DNA of 64,000 nucleotides, from contig JAALGH010000011.1 in assembly GCA_011800155.1 (NCBI GenBank), positions 434,001-498,000 of the forward strand, read 5' to 3'. Source of the stretch: Flammulina velutipes (Eukaryota > Basidiomycota > Agaricomycetes > Agaricales > Physalacriaceae). The notes beneath the pieces were generated by a model. It saw only the letters and a list, made by a program, of their open reading frames with translations. It ran no database searches and was not told where the DNA came from. This document shows, one piece after another, positions 1 to 10,360 of this stretch. Within the stretch, counting starts at the first letter, position 1; each line of letters begins with the position of its first letter. Position numbers and translations under genes: made by a program.

Positions 1-222
1 ATTTTTCTGCCAGATGTGCTGAATTTCGAGAAGTAATTCTTGCGTGACGGAGAATGAGTCGGAGGTGATTTCCTTTGCATTGCGTACAGTTTCGTCGACT
101 TTGGTGGTTTGGTCGCGCATGTCACCGAAGCCAGACACTCCCGCGTGCTCAAACCAAGTCTTGAGCCGCTCTTCGTCTGAATTGCCGTAATGAGAGAATA
201 TCAGTTCCTCGTCGAAGGCATA
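1..222 (-). pseudogene. C-terminal part of a 2OG-Fe(II) oxygenase gene split by a Helitron
   Basis: Read on the minus strand, this stretch is open to the window edge and encodes a segment closely related to the middle of the intact oxygenase at 37047-38596. Shared blocks include TWFEHAGVSGFGDMRD here against TWFSHASPSGFGDLRD there. The reading begins at the codon for the Tyr of LPGY. The preceding LPG lies 6.1 kb away at 6336-6344, beyond the Helitron. The rest of the catalytic domain, including the HxD iron site, would lie left of the window. The gene is therefore interrupted, and its product cannot be made unless the element is removed. That this is the same gene as the right-hand half is an inference, but it is strongly supported because the two edges join in frame. 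Confidence 0.88.
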
Positions 223-640
223 TCTTCTATTAAAAAAGAGAGTTCCCGGGAAGAAACCCTATTGGCTAGACAAACACCAGAGACAAAGACGTGTCCTCAT
301 TCGCTCCGTCTGCATTCTACGTCTCATTCGCTCTGTCTACATTCTACGTGAGTGGCAGTGTTAGGGGGTATGACGCAAGTGGATGTCGTTCACACCCTCT
401 TTCTATTCCTCTTCGTATCCAAAAAAATACCTGTTTTTCTCCTCTGATTTGTTATTCTACTGTTCTGTTTCTCACACGAATGTACGATTTCGATGATTAT
501 CGCTCTCGACGTCGGGACCGGGGTGCGTCCAAGCTTTGGACGCTGTTGATCTTTCGGACCGAACTCTTCCGTGTTATTCACGTGTTTCACGTTGGTTTCC
601 TTCTCTTCGTCTGTCACTCCCACTTATCGTCTCTTTCATT
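223..640 (+). other. Helitron 5' non-coding region with a short tandem repeat
   Basis: This stretch between the Helitron left end and the RepHel start holds no supported gene. At about 297-348 a unit of roughly 25 bases containing CATTCGCTC and CATTCTACG is repeated twice with two substitutions. It probably contains the RepHel promoter. Short reading frames here show no recognisable domain. Confidence 0.5.
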
Positions 641-3600
641 ATGGCAATGGTAGGTGTTGAACCTTTTGTCCTCACACCTAATATTGATTGATTGCTTTCT
701 CGAGCAGAATTATTTCCAGTCCGGGCTGCTCAATGAACGTGAACACGGTGCACCACCTCTTCATGATGCCGTTCACTTGAACGCGCGACAGCTTGGTCAA
801 CAAAGGCGACGACAAAGAGAGCGAGAGGTCCGGCTGACACTACCGTCTTACCGTCAATTTCCTCAAACCCTCCCTGACGATGTTGATTTGAACGCACGTC
901 AGCTTGGACAGCAGAGACGGCGACAAAGAGAACGAGAGATGCGTGAACGACACCTTCATGACGAAGACAGCGTTCATCGTGTTCACGTCTCGGTGTGTTG
1001 TTGTCTTCCCTCTATTTATTCACACTAACTGTTTCTTTCTGTATACAGCAACAAGGCCCTGAACGTGTTCAACCACTACCGCAAGACCTCCTGCAAGACC
1101 TCCAGAGGCCTCTTGCCCGTCGGCGGAACCAATGGCCTGTGAGCCGCCACGATCTCGGTGCTATGGATGTCTCTTGCGAGCACTGTGGTGCACTCCACTG
1201 GCGTTCAGAAGCAGTCAGCACTGGTGGCTTTGGCATGTGCTGCGCTCATGGCAAGGTCACTATTGGTCTCCTCCAAGACCCACCGCCCCTCCTGCGTCAC
1301 CTCTATGAAGGTGACGACGATCAGTCGAAAGAGTTCCTTGACAATATATGGAAATATAATCGTGCCTTTTCGTTTACGTCGCTTGGAGTGTCTGAAGATT
1401 TTTCTGTGAATAGCCACCGTAACGGGCCACCTGTATTCCGCATTCATGGTGAACTCTGTCACCGTACAGGTTCGCTCTTTCCTGTGGAAGGTCAGCAGCC
1501 TGTCTACTCTCAGGTGTACATCTACGACCCGAGGGACGCTTCTGCGTCTCGCGTGCGAAATAATCGTACCCTTCGCTCTGACACTCTTCATCTTCTCGAG
1601 GGTGTCATACGTCAGCACCATCCTTACGCCCAAATATACAAGTCTGCCGCAGACGTCCTTAGGAACTACGACACGACTGACGATGTCCACGTCACGCTGC
1701 GTCACATCGTTGGAACAGACCGTCGGACCCATAACCTCCCTACTACGGAGGAAGTCGCTGTTCTCCTACCTGAAGATCAGTCTCTCGCGAACGGTAGAGA
1801 CATTGTCTTGCGCAAGCGAGAGGGTCCTTTGGTTCGCATCGATGATCGACATCCAGCATACAGCCCGTTGCAGTATGTTCTTCTTTTTCCTTACGGCGAA
1901 CATGGTTGGCACGACCATATCTACTTGCAACGAGGTACAACTGCGTCGTCTTCGAAAGTCTCTGCCACACGCTATACCGCTTACCGCCTTCACCAACGTC
2001 ATGACGAGTTTTCCACTATCCTTCACTCCCGTCGCCTTCTCCAACGCTACATTGTTGACATGTGGGCCTCAGCAGACCAGTACCGCCTTTCTTTCCTGAG
2101 GAACAATCAACCTCACCTCAGGTCCTCCCTGTACAGTGGCTTAGAGGATATTGTTGATGCCGCTGATCAGGACTCCATCAACCTTCGGAACGTTGGGACG
2201 CGTACCGTCTTGCCGTCTTCATATATTGGTGGCCCTAGACATATGCAGCAGCAGTTCCAGGACTCGATGGCGTTGGCACGTTACTTCAGGAAAGTTGACA
2301 TCTTCATGACAGTCACCGCAAATCCTGGTTGGCCTGAAGTTCAACGTCATCTTCATCACGGGGAGACTGCCTACGATCGACCTGATCTGGTCGCGCGTGT
2401 CTTTCAGATGAAGAAGAACCAGATTATCGAGGATATCTACACACGCAACATCTTTGGAAACTGTGTGGCGTACTGTTATACAATTGAGTTCCAGAAGCGC
2501 GGGCTGCCTCACATGCATCTCCTCTTCTTCCTCCAAGACGGTGACAAGCTCATCTCTGTTGATGACATTGACTCTGCCATCTCTGCGACGTGGCCCGATC
2601 CTGTCGCACAGCCCCAACTATTTGCCACCGTCTCTCGCTGCATGATCCACGGACCATGTGGGACACTGAACCCTAATGCACCTTGTATGGAGAATGGGAA
2701 ATGTACAAAGAAGTGTGTAACATCTTTCTCTTTCTCTAACACAGAACTAGATACTTTTTCTCAGATATCCAAAGCCATTCACCCCTATCACCATTATTGA
2801 CGAAGACGGCTATCCACGCTACCGACGTCCAGACGACGGTGTGACTTTTCCAGTCCAAACACCCCGTGGGCCAGTTCAGGTGGACCACCGAAACATTGTT
2901 CCATACAACGGCTACTGCTCAGAGAGGTATGACTGTCACATTAACGTTGAGTGTGCCGTCTCTCTAGGATCATTCAAGTACGCCTTTAAGTACATCAGCA
3001 AAGGTTCGGATCGGATGTCTTTTGACGTCAACCGTCGAGATGAAATTGCCCGACACCTCTCCGCTCGATATGTGTCTGCGTCTGAAGCTGCGTGGCGGAT
3101 ATTCCACTTTTCTCTTCACAACATGGTCCCTAACGTTGTTCGCCTGCCTATCCACCTCCCCGGTCAGCACCTGGTCACCTTTGATGCGGACGAGCCTGTC
3201 AATGTTGTGCTCGAGAGGGCGTCGAGAGAAAAGACTCACCTCACAGAGTTCTTTCGTGCGAATGCTGATGATGGCGAGATTGGTTGTTGTGCACGTCGCT
3301 ATACATACCAGGAATTCCCCCAGCATTTCACATGGAAGGACGACCGGAAGGTGTGGGCTCTTCGTCGACAGGGTTGGGCACTGGGACGGATGTTCTTCGT
3401 CCCTCCCAATGCTGGTGAACGATTTTATATGCGTACTCTGCTTACAGTCGTCAAGGGTCCTACATCGTTTGCCAGCCTACGAACTTTCAATGGAACCGAG
3501 CACCCCAACTTTGAACAAGCCTGCGCTGCACGTGGCTTGCTTCAGAACGACGCGGAGTGGCACATTTGCCTTGAAGAGGCGTCCGGAATGCAGACAGGTC

Positions 3601-5409
3601 AGCGCCTACGCCACCTGTTTGCAACAGTGCTCCTCTTCTGTGAGCCCGCACGTCCTCACTTGCTCTGGAACGACTTTTGTGATCGTATCTGCGAAGACCT
3701 GCCATTCCATCTGTCCCGTCTGGGCATTCAGGACCCACCCATTGATGATGTGTATGACTATGGCTTATACTCAATAAACAAGCTGCTTCAGCAGTCAGGT
3801 ACTTATCCTATCTCTCTTCTTCCGTTTCAGTCACTGACTCTCTCTCTACTACACAGGTCACTCCCTCGCAAACTGGGCATCAATGCCCCAGCCTGTTCAA
3901 GACTGGTCTCAGCGTGTTGAACGTATCAACGGGCTGATTCTGGAACAACTAAACTATGACCGTGGCCATGAGAACACTCTTGCTCACAGTCGTAGCGCAC
4001 TTCTTAATGACGACCAAATAACGGCCTACCACACAATCCTTGAATCCGTTGACCGCTCAGACGGTCGTCTGTTCTTCCTTCACGGACCTGGTGGGACGGG
4101 AAAGACTTTTCTGTATAACACTATCTGCAACGCCGCCCGTGGACATGGCATCATCGTTCTCTGTGTGGCGTCTTCTGGCATTGCTGCTCTTCTCATCACA
4201 GGTGGTCGCACGGCACACTCTATGTTCAAGATTCCCGTTGACGGCCTCAACGCTGACTCCTTCTGTGCGATATCCAAGCAGAGCGACCGTGCTGAACTTA
4301 TCCGCCGAACCACTTTGATCATCTGGGACGAAGCGGGACCACAGCACAAACATGCAGCCGAGGCGTTCGACAAAACTTGCCGAGATGTTCGTGACTCTGA
4401 CACCCCGTTTGGCGGCATTACCGTTGTTTTTGGTGGGGATTTCCAACAGACTCTTCCTGTCGTTCCCCGTGGTTCACGTCACGATGTCGTCAATGCCTGT
4501 ATTCAACAAAGCTACCTCTGGTGTAACATTCAAGTACTACACTTGCGCCAAAACATGCGATTACGAAGCTCCTCGGAAGAAGGAGAACAAGACACACTCT
4601 TTGCACAGTGGTTGACTGATGTTGGCCATGGCGCGTCTCTTCATCCTGGAGATGACGCAGGCGCACTCGTGCTTCCTCCCGATCTGGTCACTCATGACCC
4701 TTCCATTCTCTCTGCCTTCGTATACGCTGGAGTTGACACAGAACAACCTCCACCTCCTCGCTACTTTCTCAACCGTGCGATACTTGCTGCACGCAACTCT
4801 GACGTTGCTGATACGAACCAGGCCATTCTCGACATGATGCCTGGTGAGGAGCATGTGTTCTACAGCGCTGACTCTGTCATCCAAGAGTCTGGTGCGGACG
4901 GCAATGAGAATGCACCCCCCATTCCAGTGGAGTTTCTCCGTTCCATAAACTCATCGTCGTTACCGCCAGGAGAGCTCCATGTGAAAATAGGTTGCCCACT
5001 CATTTTGCTGCGCAACTTGGCTCCGGCACAAGGACTGTGCAACGGGACACGTCTGGTGCTCACTCGTGCTGCCGGGAGAGTTCTGGAAGTTCTCATTCTT
5101 GGTGGAGACCATGACGGTGAAGTTGCATTCATTCCTCGGATCGCCGTCATTCCCACGGATGCTAGAGATGTTGCTTTCAAGTTCAAGCGACACCAGTTCC
5201 CTGTCCGTCTGGCATTCGCAATGACAATCAATAAAGCACAAGGTCAGTCACTCAAGTATGTGGGTCTTGACCTTCGTGTACCTGTCTTTGCGCATGGCCA
5301 GTTATATGTCGCATTGTCCCGTGTAACCGCAAGAGGTAGGCTCAAAATTCTTCTCCAGCCTCCTACATTTTCTACGACGAATGTAGTCTATCGTGATGTA
5401 TTACTCTAA
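641..5409 (+). CDS. Helitron Rep-helicase transposase (RepHel), five exons
   Basis: This is the rolling-circle transposase: an HUH endonuclease nicks and joins DNA strands and a PIF1-type helicase unwinds them. Predicted exons are 641-649, 708-992, 1049-2712, 2765-3798 and 3857-5409, giving 1514 aa in one frame. The N-terminus is arginine-rich and carries the motif LNARQLGQQRRRQRERE twice. The HUH motif RGLPHMHLLF has its histidines near residues 586 and 588. The two catalytic tyrosines are in YAFKYISKG (about 2980-3000). The helicase follows with Walker A GPGGTGKTF (about 4085), Walker B IIWDEAG (about 4318), NKAQGQS and VALSRV. The very short first exon (MAM) is the least certain part. No frameshift or nonsense codon was seen, so the gene may be functional. 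Confidence 0.93.
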
Positions 5410-5546
5410 TTTTAACCTCTCAACTATAATAGCCCCTTCATTTCAACCCCGTTTCTCTTACATTCCTAATCACTGCCACCCAACCACATATAAAAAGTGT
5501 GCTGTCTCCATCGTTGTTTCCCATCTCCATCATCTAATCTCCTACT

Positions 5547-6393
5547 ATGTCTGACGCCAACAACAACGGAAGTGTCACCATTGCTAGCTTTGCCGTTATC
5601 AAAAATATCCGTCCGGCTACTGGCCAGAAGGATAACAGCCGTTCTATGGCATTGGACGCCTACCTCTACATGGGTGACGGTGCCGATGACCTCCTGGCCT
5701 CCCTCCGCTTCTGGAATGCTGATGGTATTGCTCTCCAAAACGACACCCTCTACTTTGTCCATGCCAATGTACGCTGTTTGTTTTCTGTATCCAGTCATCC
5801 TCACAACGTAGCATACCAGGTCGTCCCTTTCCCGCAACAGCCTTTGTATGATGTGATGTCTCCCTCTCTCGGGAACGATGACTTTGATCTCTTGGGAGAC
5901 ACCAATTTTGTGAGTGTAACCCTCATCCTTTACTTATCTTGTGTTCATTAATACTATCTTTTAGCTTACTGTAATGCCTTGCAAGAAGGTTCCCTGCGTA
6001 CCGTTCTTATACGCCAGTGGCTTGGTCCGCGAGAATGATCGTCAGGCTGCGACGTTTGTTATCGAGCCCCATGTTTACACTTTCGCTGCTGGAAAGGCTA
6101 CACCGTTCCACCTTTCTACTGCTATTCCAGATGCTCCGAAATTCAAGTCCGGAAGAAAGCCGGTCCCGATGATTGGTTCGTTCACTTCTTTCCATGGTGT
6201 CCTTGCCAGTGTCGACATTGATCCTGTTACCAATGTCCGCTCTTTCACTGCTGAATCGCAAGACATCAACTTCCTAGGGAGGCCAACTCTTCCTTCTTCT
6301 TCCCCCAGTATGTGGCGCACACGGGTAACTGCTAGTCCAGGTAAATTGATGGTAAGTTTCAAGGGAGACTTCAGAGCAGTACCCTTGCTATAG
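5547..6393 (+). CDS. Helitron-borne accessory protein, possibly OB-fold type
   Basis: A second plus-strand gene lies 137 bp after RepHel, inside the element. Predicted exons are 5547-5768, 5820-5909 and 5965 onward, with introns of 51 and 55 bp. The protein starts MSDANNNGSVTIASF and has alternating hydrophobic strands suggestive of one or two OB folds. That would fit single-strand DNA binding during rolling-circle transfer, but the fold is inference and I do not recognise a named family. No in-frame stop occurs before the Helitron end at 6335. The frame runs into host DNA and stops at 6391-6393, so the last about 19 residues come from antisense host sequence. The native 3' end may have been lost, or a last intron may have been missed. 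Confidence 0.7.
6332..6335 (+). repeat. Helitron 3' terminus CTAG with upstream hairpin
   Basis: The sequence CTAG immediately precedes the host T at 6336. The small inverted repeat TGTG/CACA at 6311-6321 lies ten bases upstream, the spacing usual for the Helitron replication terminator. The left partner terminus is TC at 223-224. Confidence 0.9.
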
Positions 6394-6829
6394 ACGCAAC
6401 TATAACGATTATGAAGTGTGGCGAAGTTTTGAACCTGCAACGATTGATGAGACAATATCTTTCTTTGAGGGTGTAAATAGACATCACCAGGCGATTATCT
6501 TTCTCCGATATATCTCGGCTACGCTTTTTTCCTGATTTAGTGTCTACATAGCCACTTGCGGTTTCATATTCGATAGTCTCGTCGTGACGCTGGTCCACCA
6601 AAGGGCAGAACCCAATTGGAGATACCCGATAAACCTTCTCTATAGCATTGTGGATGTCCAGACCCGTTCGCAGCCCAGGAATCTGGCTTGCGTTGGGGAT
6701 TTCAGAATCAAGTGAAGCCTTTATAACGCCCATATGTCAACATCAGAAGGAAGACGTGACCGTTGCACGTACATCGGGGGCCTCAAACGCTGCATCTGCT
6801 GTCTTTTGAGGGGTTTCAAGTTCGCTCAT
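6336..6829 (-). pseudogene. N-terminal part of the Helitron-split 2OG oxygenase gene
   Basis: From an ATG at 6829 the minus strand encodes the N-terminal region of the oxygenase. Exon 1 reads MSELETPQKTADAAFEAPD. It is followed by an intron of about 55 bp, a second exon containing GLRTGLDIHNAIEKV and GFCPLVDQRHDE, a further intron, and an exon ending in LKLTINLPG at the Helitron border. The paralogue at 37047-38596 has the matching blocks NLRTALDIQTALNEP, GFCPLVDRRSDE and FKLTISLPGY. Nothing within this half looks decayed, so disruption by the Helitron seems to be the only lesion seen. It lies 163 bp from the 3' end of the terpene synthase on the same strand. Confidence 0.88.
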
Positions 6830-6992
6830 GGTGGGAGAAGATGGAGTCAAGATGTCAAGCATTGACATTGTCAAGACAAAACGGCTGCGTCTGTGACTAG
6901 TACACGGTCACGTGTAAATTCCTTTCGGAGCCGCACGTCGCCCGTTGCATGGACAATATAATATGATACCGTAATCAACTTTCAGAAACGTG

Positions 6993-8230
6993 TTACAAAA
7001 CATTGACATCATTCTTTACCCGCGGAAATAGACCCACACACCTCACACGTTGAATATTCAGTCCTTCATCCCCAAAATACCTACCACTTTCGAAGCTCCA
7101 GCTATCATTAGCTCTGACCCAGTTCCCCAGGCCGTCGATATACTCAGATACCATGCCGTCAACATCAGCACTCCAAAATGGTTCAGAACGCGATAATTGG
7201 AGGAACTCGTTCACCAGCCTCTGGAATTCCACTTCAACCCACTCCATTGCGCCAGCGATCGCCTTGTTGTGATGGTGCATTACAACCGTAATGATGTTAT
7301 GTGCATCGTCACCCGCAGCTTGCTCTTTGTTGTACGAATACATATCCTATACCTGTGTTATTGTCGAACATTCAGAACGATGAAGGATTGCACTCACGTT
7401 TCCCAGGATAATCAAATCAGTGGTGATAGCCATAAGCCTCTCCATGATAGGATGATTCATGATACCGTCGGGCATATCCATCCCTAGTTCCTGCAGTGCG
7501 AAACTTGGGCGGCAACCTATAGTGAATCGTCGAAGATTCATGTAGGTGCCGACATCGCGAATGCGCTGCTCAGATCTATCTTTCGCTTGTTCGGCTACCG
7601 ATCTGACATACGCATCGAAAGTAGTTACGAAGCGGCGTGCAGAGGTCTGTGATGCTGATTTGAGACCTCGCTCCCAAAACCTGTTTTGTCTGATGTCAGC
7701 CAGTAAATCCCCGCTATGAATGTCTTCAGACGAACTGCTTTGTTATTTCCCCAATAATGTTCTCTCTCTTAGGACGGGAGAGGTGTGGATTGTGTAAGAC
7801 CTCCGTAACAATTCTGGCGAGCTCTTGTGCCCTTTCTGCGTCCGCGATATCGGTCTGAGCGTCAAACACAAAGAAAATCTGCATCAAATCGCAAGCGGTA
7901 CGCAGATGTTCTAAGAAATCCCGTCATGACTTGAAACGCGCAGGGAGGATATTCATTACCTCTACTCATGACCGGATACGCCATCCCGGCCAAAAGACCT
8001 TGAAAGTAGGAAGGAAATAAGACCTTGCCACACATAACGACATGACACAGAGACTTACTAGTATTACAGTAGTTGAACACCTTCATACCCTGCGCGTCGA
8101 AACAATGAAAACTTTCTATCCAGGCATCCGACTCTGCTTTGACCTCGTGGAAGTATGGGTTAACGCGACGCGGCCACGGCCAACTTTCAAGAACATCAGG
8201 AAATCGTAACATGAGGGATGGTTCTGTCAT
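6993..8230 (-). CDS. Sesquiterpene synthase (class I terpene cyclase)
   Basis: Five exons read on the minus strand give a protein of about 339 aa, typical for basidiomycete sesquiterpene synthases, which ionise and cyclise farnesyl diphosphate in the cytosol. It begins MTEPSLMLRFPDVLESWPWP, and the N-terminal block VNPYFHEVKAESDAW is characteristic. The second metal motif is complete: NDMYSYNKE at residues 223-231 (N, S and E in the NSE spacing). A distal Arg-Tyr pair is present in SGRYFG (about 311-312). The first metal motif, residues 87-91, reads DAQTD where close relatives usually have D-E-x-x-D, so the second acidic residue is Ala. Splice sites were placed by continuity with the family, including the exon start GAT ATG TAT after the last intron. 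No clear cluster partner genes are visible nearby. Confidence 0.92.
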
Positions 8231-9266
8231 AGCAGATGAATGAACCGGGAGGGTGTGGTCTACGAGACCTCCGGACCTAAACAAGCTTGTTTTATAGAGC
8301 CATTTGTGGGGATTTCCTGAATGAATGTATCATTTGCTGTCAGTGGCGCCTTCGCTTTCTGAATGTACGGGATCAGAATATAGAAATGAGACGAGCAACC
8401 GAGTATCATTGCACTGGCAGGCAAGAGGCTGAACCACTTCATTACGATATCCCACTAGGCTAGTCCTGACACCAACACTTGTGGTCCCATCATGACCGCA
8501 GTGTCTTGAGGTGTAGAGCGTATATTGCCTCGGTCAGCAATCCGTTTGTTGCTTGTGGAATTTGTGACTCGGGTGAGGGCTAAGGAAATAAATAAATGTC
8601 AGTTGATCATGCTGGTAGATACCACTGACGCACCAGTCATATTTTGACGCCTTCAAGATGTCGGTTTGGGTGACGGCATGGGGGAATATTATTGGCGCTT
8701 GGTAGAGCACGCCAAGGTCAATACATAGCCCCATGAACATATGTGTTCAGCTCCAATCCCAATATGTATCAGGAAGTGGGCATGTTCACCAAAAGCTCCG
8801 AGGAGATACACAAATATTGCTCAACCTGTCAAGATATTAAGCGCTGCAATAGAGTAAAGAGTCAATTACATGTCCTCCCGCTCTTTCACATTGAGTTATT
8901 CTGACACTTCGAACGGCAAGATAAGACCAGCCCTCTTAAAGGTGCTAATTGGAAGCGTGGAGGGATCTGCCAGTCTCGGGAATCTGTTCTCGCGCCGAGT
9001 GGTGATTTAGAGGGTACAATCGCAGACACTGTCCACTCGCTGGTGCGTAAAAACAGATAAGGGGAAGAAGAGACGCCACCATAATACATAAATGGAGTTC
9101 CCATGATGGACCGAACACCTGAAAGAACCGTTTATAAAACCATGGGTCTGAAAATGAAGCGAATGTTGAGGGAGGCTGCCGGAACAAGGAAACCTCAAAT
9201 CTCCCATCACTACCGGAGAACAAGGACGAGCCTGTGTCATTATAGAGCTGATACTACATTGACTAC
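8231..9266 (-). other. Unassigned, possibly decayed gene upstream of the terpene synthase
   Basis: No gene could be supported here. On the minus strand several short hydrophobic frames occur, for example near 8730-8820 (a segment with FVYLLGAFGEHAHFLIHIG) and 8260-8442 (MKWFSLLPASAMILG). They could be exons or remnants of a membrane or secreted protein. I could not join them into one reading frame and do not recognise a family. The lack of a long frame and the stops between the pieces suggest decay or very small exons. Confidence 0.3.
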
Positions 9267-10133
9267 CTAGTCATAATCTGGAAGCGGTCAGCAAAACAAT
9301 CATAACAAGTAAGAACCTAGCGTACCTCCACCTCCACCTCCATCATTATCTGCAACGTCGAGATGATCGTTGTCGTCGCCCTCGCCGTTATCAAAGTAGT
9401 TGTCGGCGTAGTCATTGTCGTATTCTTCGTCGACATCGTAGTCGGAGGCCTCAGCTGAATCAGCAACAGACGCCTCTCCTTCAGACTTTTCCTATAACAG
9501 AGTAAATGCCCGGCCAGAAGTTCGTAAAGGGAACATACTGATTCTTCCTCGAAATCCGACATGTTAACGTTTTGCGAGGTAGCGGTTTGCTTTTTGGACA
9601 CTGGAAATGTTGAGCACCAGGAGAGTACACTGATAATGCATGATTACCTTTTTTTCGTTTAGGATTGAAGTAGTCCGCGAGGATGTCCTTTGGAAAGAAA
9701 GGTTCGTGTAATTCTTTGCGTTTTAACTTTGGCTGCGTCGTCGCATGCGCACTGTATCGGTCGGAATAACGAGGGAGTTCTATAGTATCATTAGAGAGAG
9801 GTAGATATTGGGTACTATCGAAGGCATACCTGTTGATTTTGTGACTTCGATAACATAGTATTGCGAATGTCGTAGTCGTGTAGCGAACCCAGTCTGGTAT
9901 TGGGCTATTTTCTTCTCTTCATCTGTCACATCGGAGAGCACTGGGGCGCGCATAGGCTGCGTTTCAGTCAAATTGGAGAAACGAGAATACTGTGTAGGAC
10001 GTACCGGATACATTGCTGTTGCCTCCCTCGACATTGCCTGGATGTCTGCATGGGTGAGGCCCATCGGGGGCAGCGTGCTACCACCGGCGAACCCTCCTCG
10101 GCCACGTCCAAATCCACGGCCGCCTCTTGACAT
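9267..10133 (-). CDS. RPC31: RNA polymerase III subunit Rpc31 (RPC7-like)
   Basis: This is the Rpc31/RPC7 subunit of RNA polymerase III, part of the Rpc82-Rpc34-Rpc31 trimer needed for initiation at tRNA and 5S genes in the nucleus. The start MSRGGRGFGRGRGGF and the block PPMGLTHADIQAMSREA are typical. The second exon carries ELPRYSDRYS and the hallmark LHEPFFPKDILADYFNPKRK. The C-terminus is strongly acidic (DYDVDEEYDNDYADNY), ends in a glycine run and then DYD before the stop at 9267-9269, as in the family. Four small introns were placed by continuity. The long acidic tail is read in a frame different from the longest open frame here, because of the introns. Confidence 0.9.
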
Positions 10134-10360
10134 GAATAATAATAACGCTCGTCGTCGTCAAGTCGAGCAGCGAGCTGAGCTCAATCAGTAAATTGATGAT
10201 TCAATCACGGAGTCGGAGCTTGAATGTGTTCAAACTCCGCTGCAAGACACTGCCCCTTTTGCAGGGCGCTTATTTTACTCCTTCCACCAACACCACCACC
10301 ATCGTCGTCGTTGCACTTCGAATCTCTTCATTTTCGTCGTTTTCTCTTTCTAAACTTGCA

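Larger units (their letters stand above)
223..6335 (+). mobile_element. Intact Helitron DNA transposon inserted in an oxygenase gene
   Basis: The element starts with TC at 223 directly after an A and ends with CTAG (6332-6335) directly before a T, the A^T target of Helitrons. Ten bases before CTAG lies a short hairpin, TGTG-GCG-CACA (6311-6321). Removing 223-6335 joins the flanks into sequence that aligns without a gap to the paralogous oxygenase (LPGYAFD here, LPGYSFN in the paralogue). It carries a RepHel gene with all reading frames consistent across five exons and a second gene at 5547. There is no target duplication, as expected for rolling-circle transposition. The complete ends, open RepHel frame and recognisable empty site suggest a fairly recent, possibly autonomous copy. 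Confidence 0.95.

Noticed and set aside
995..2800. A 601-codon frame as the complete Helitron replicase
   Set aside because: Its first 18 codons lie in a predicted intron and its last codons run into another one. The real product continues through two more exons with the helicase.
6336..8230. A terpene biosynthetic cluster made of the terpene synthase and the 2OG oxygenase
   Set aside because: The oxygenase has a paralogue in an unrelated setting at 37-38.6 kb and looks like a protein-hydroxylase type. No P450 or transporter could be identified nearby, so the adjacency alone is not enough.
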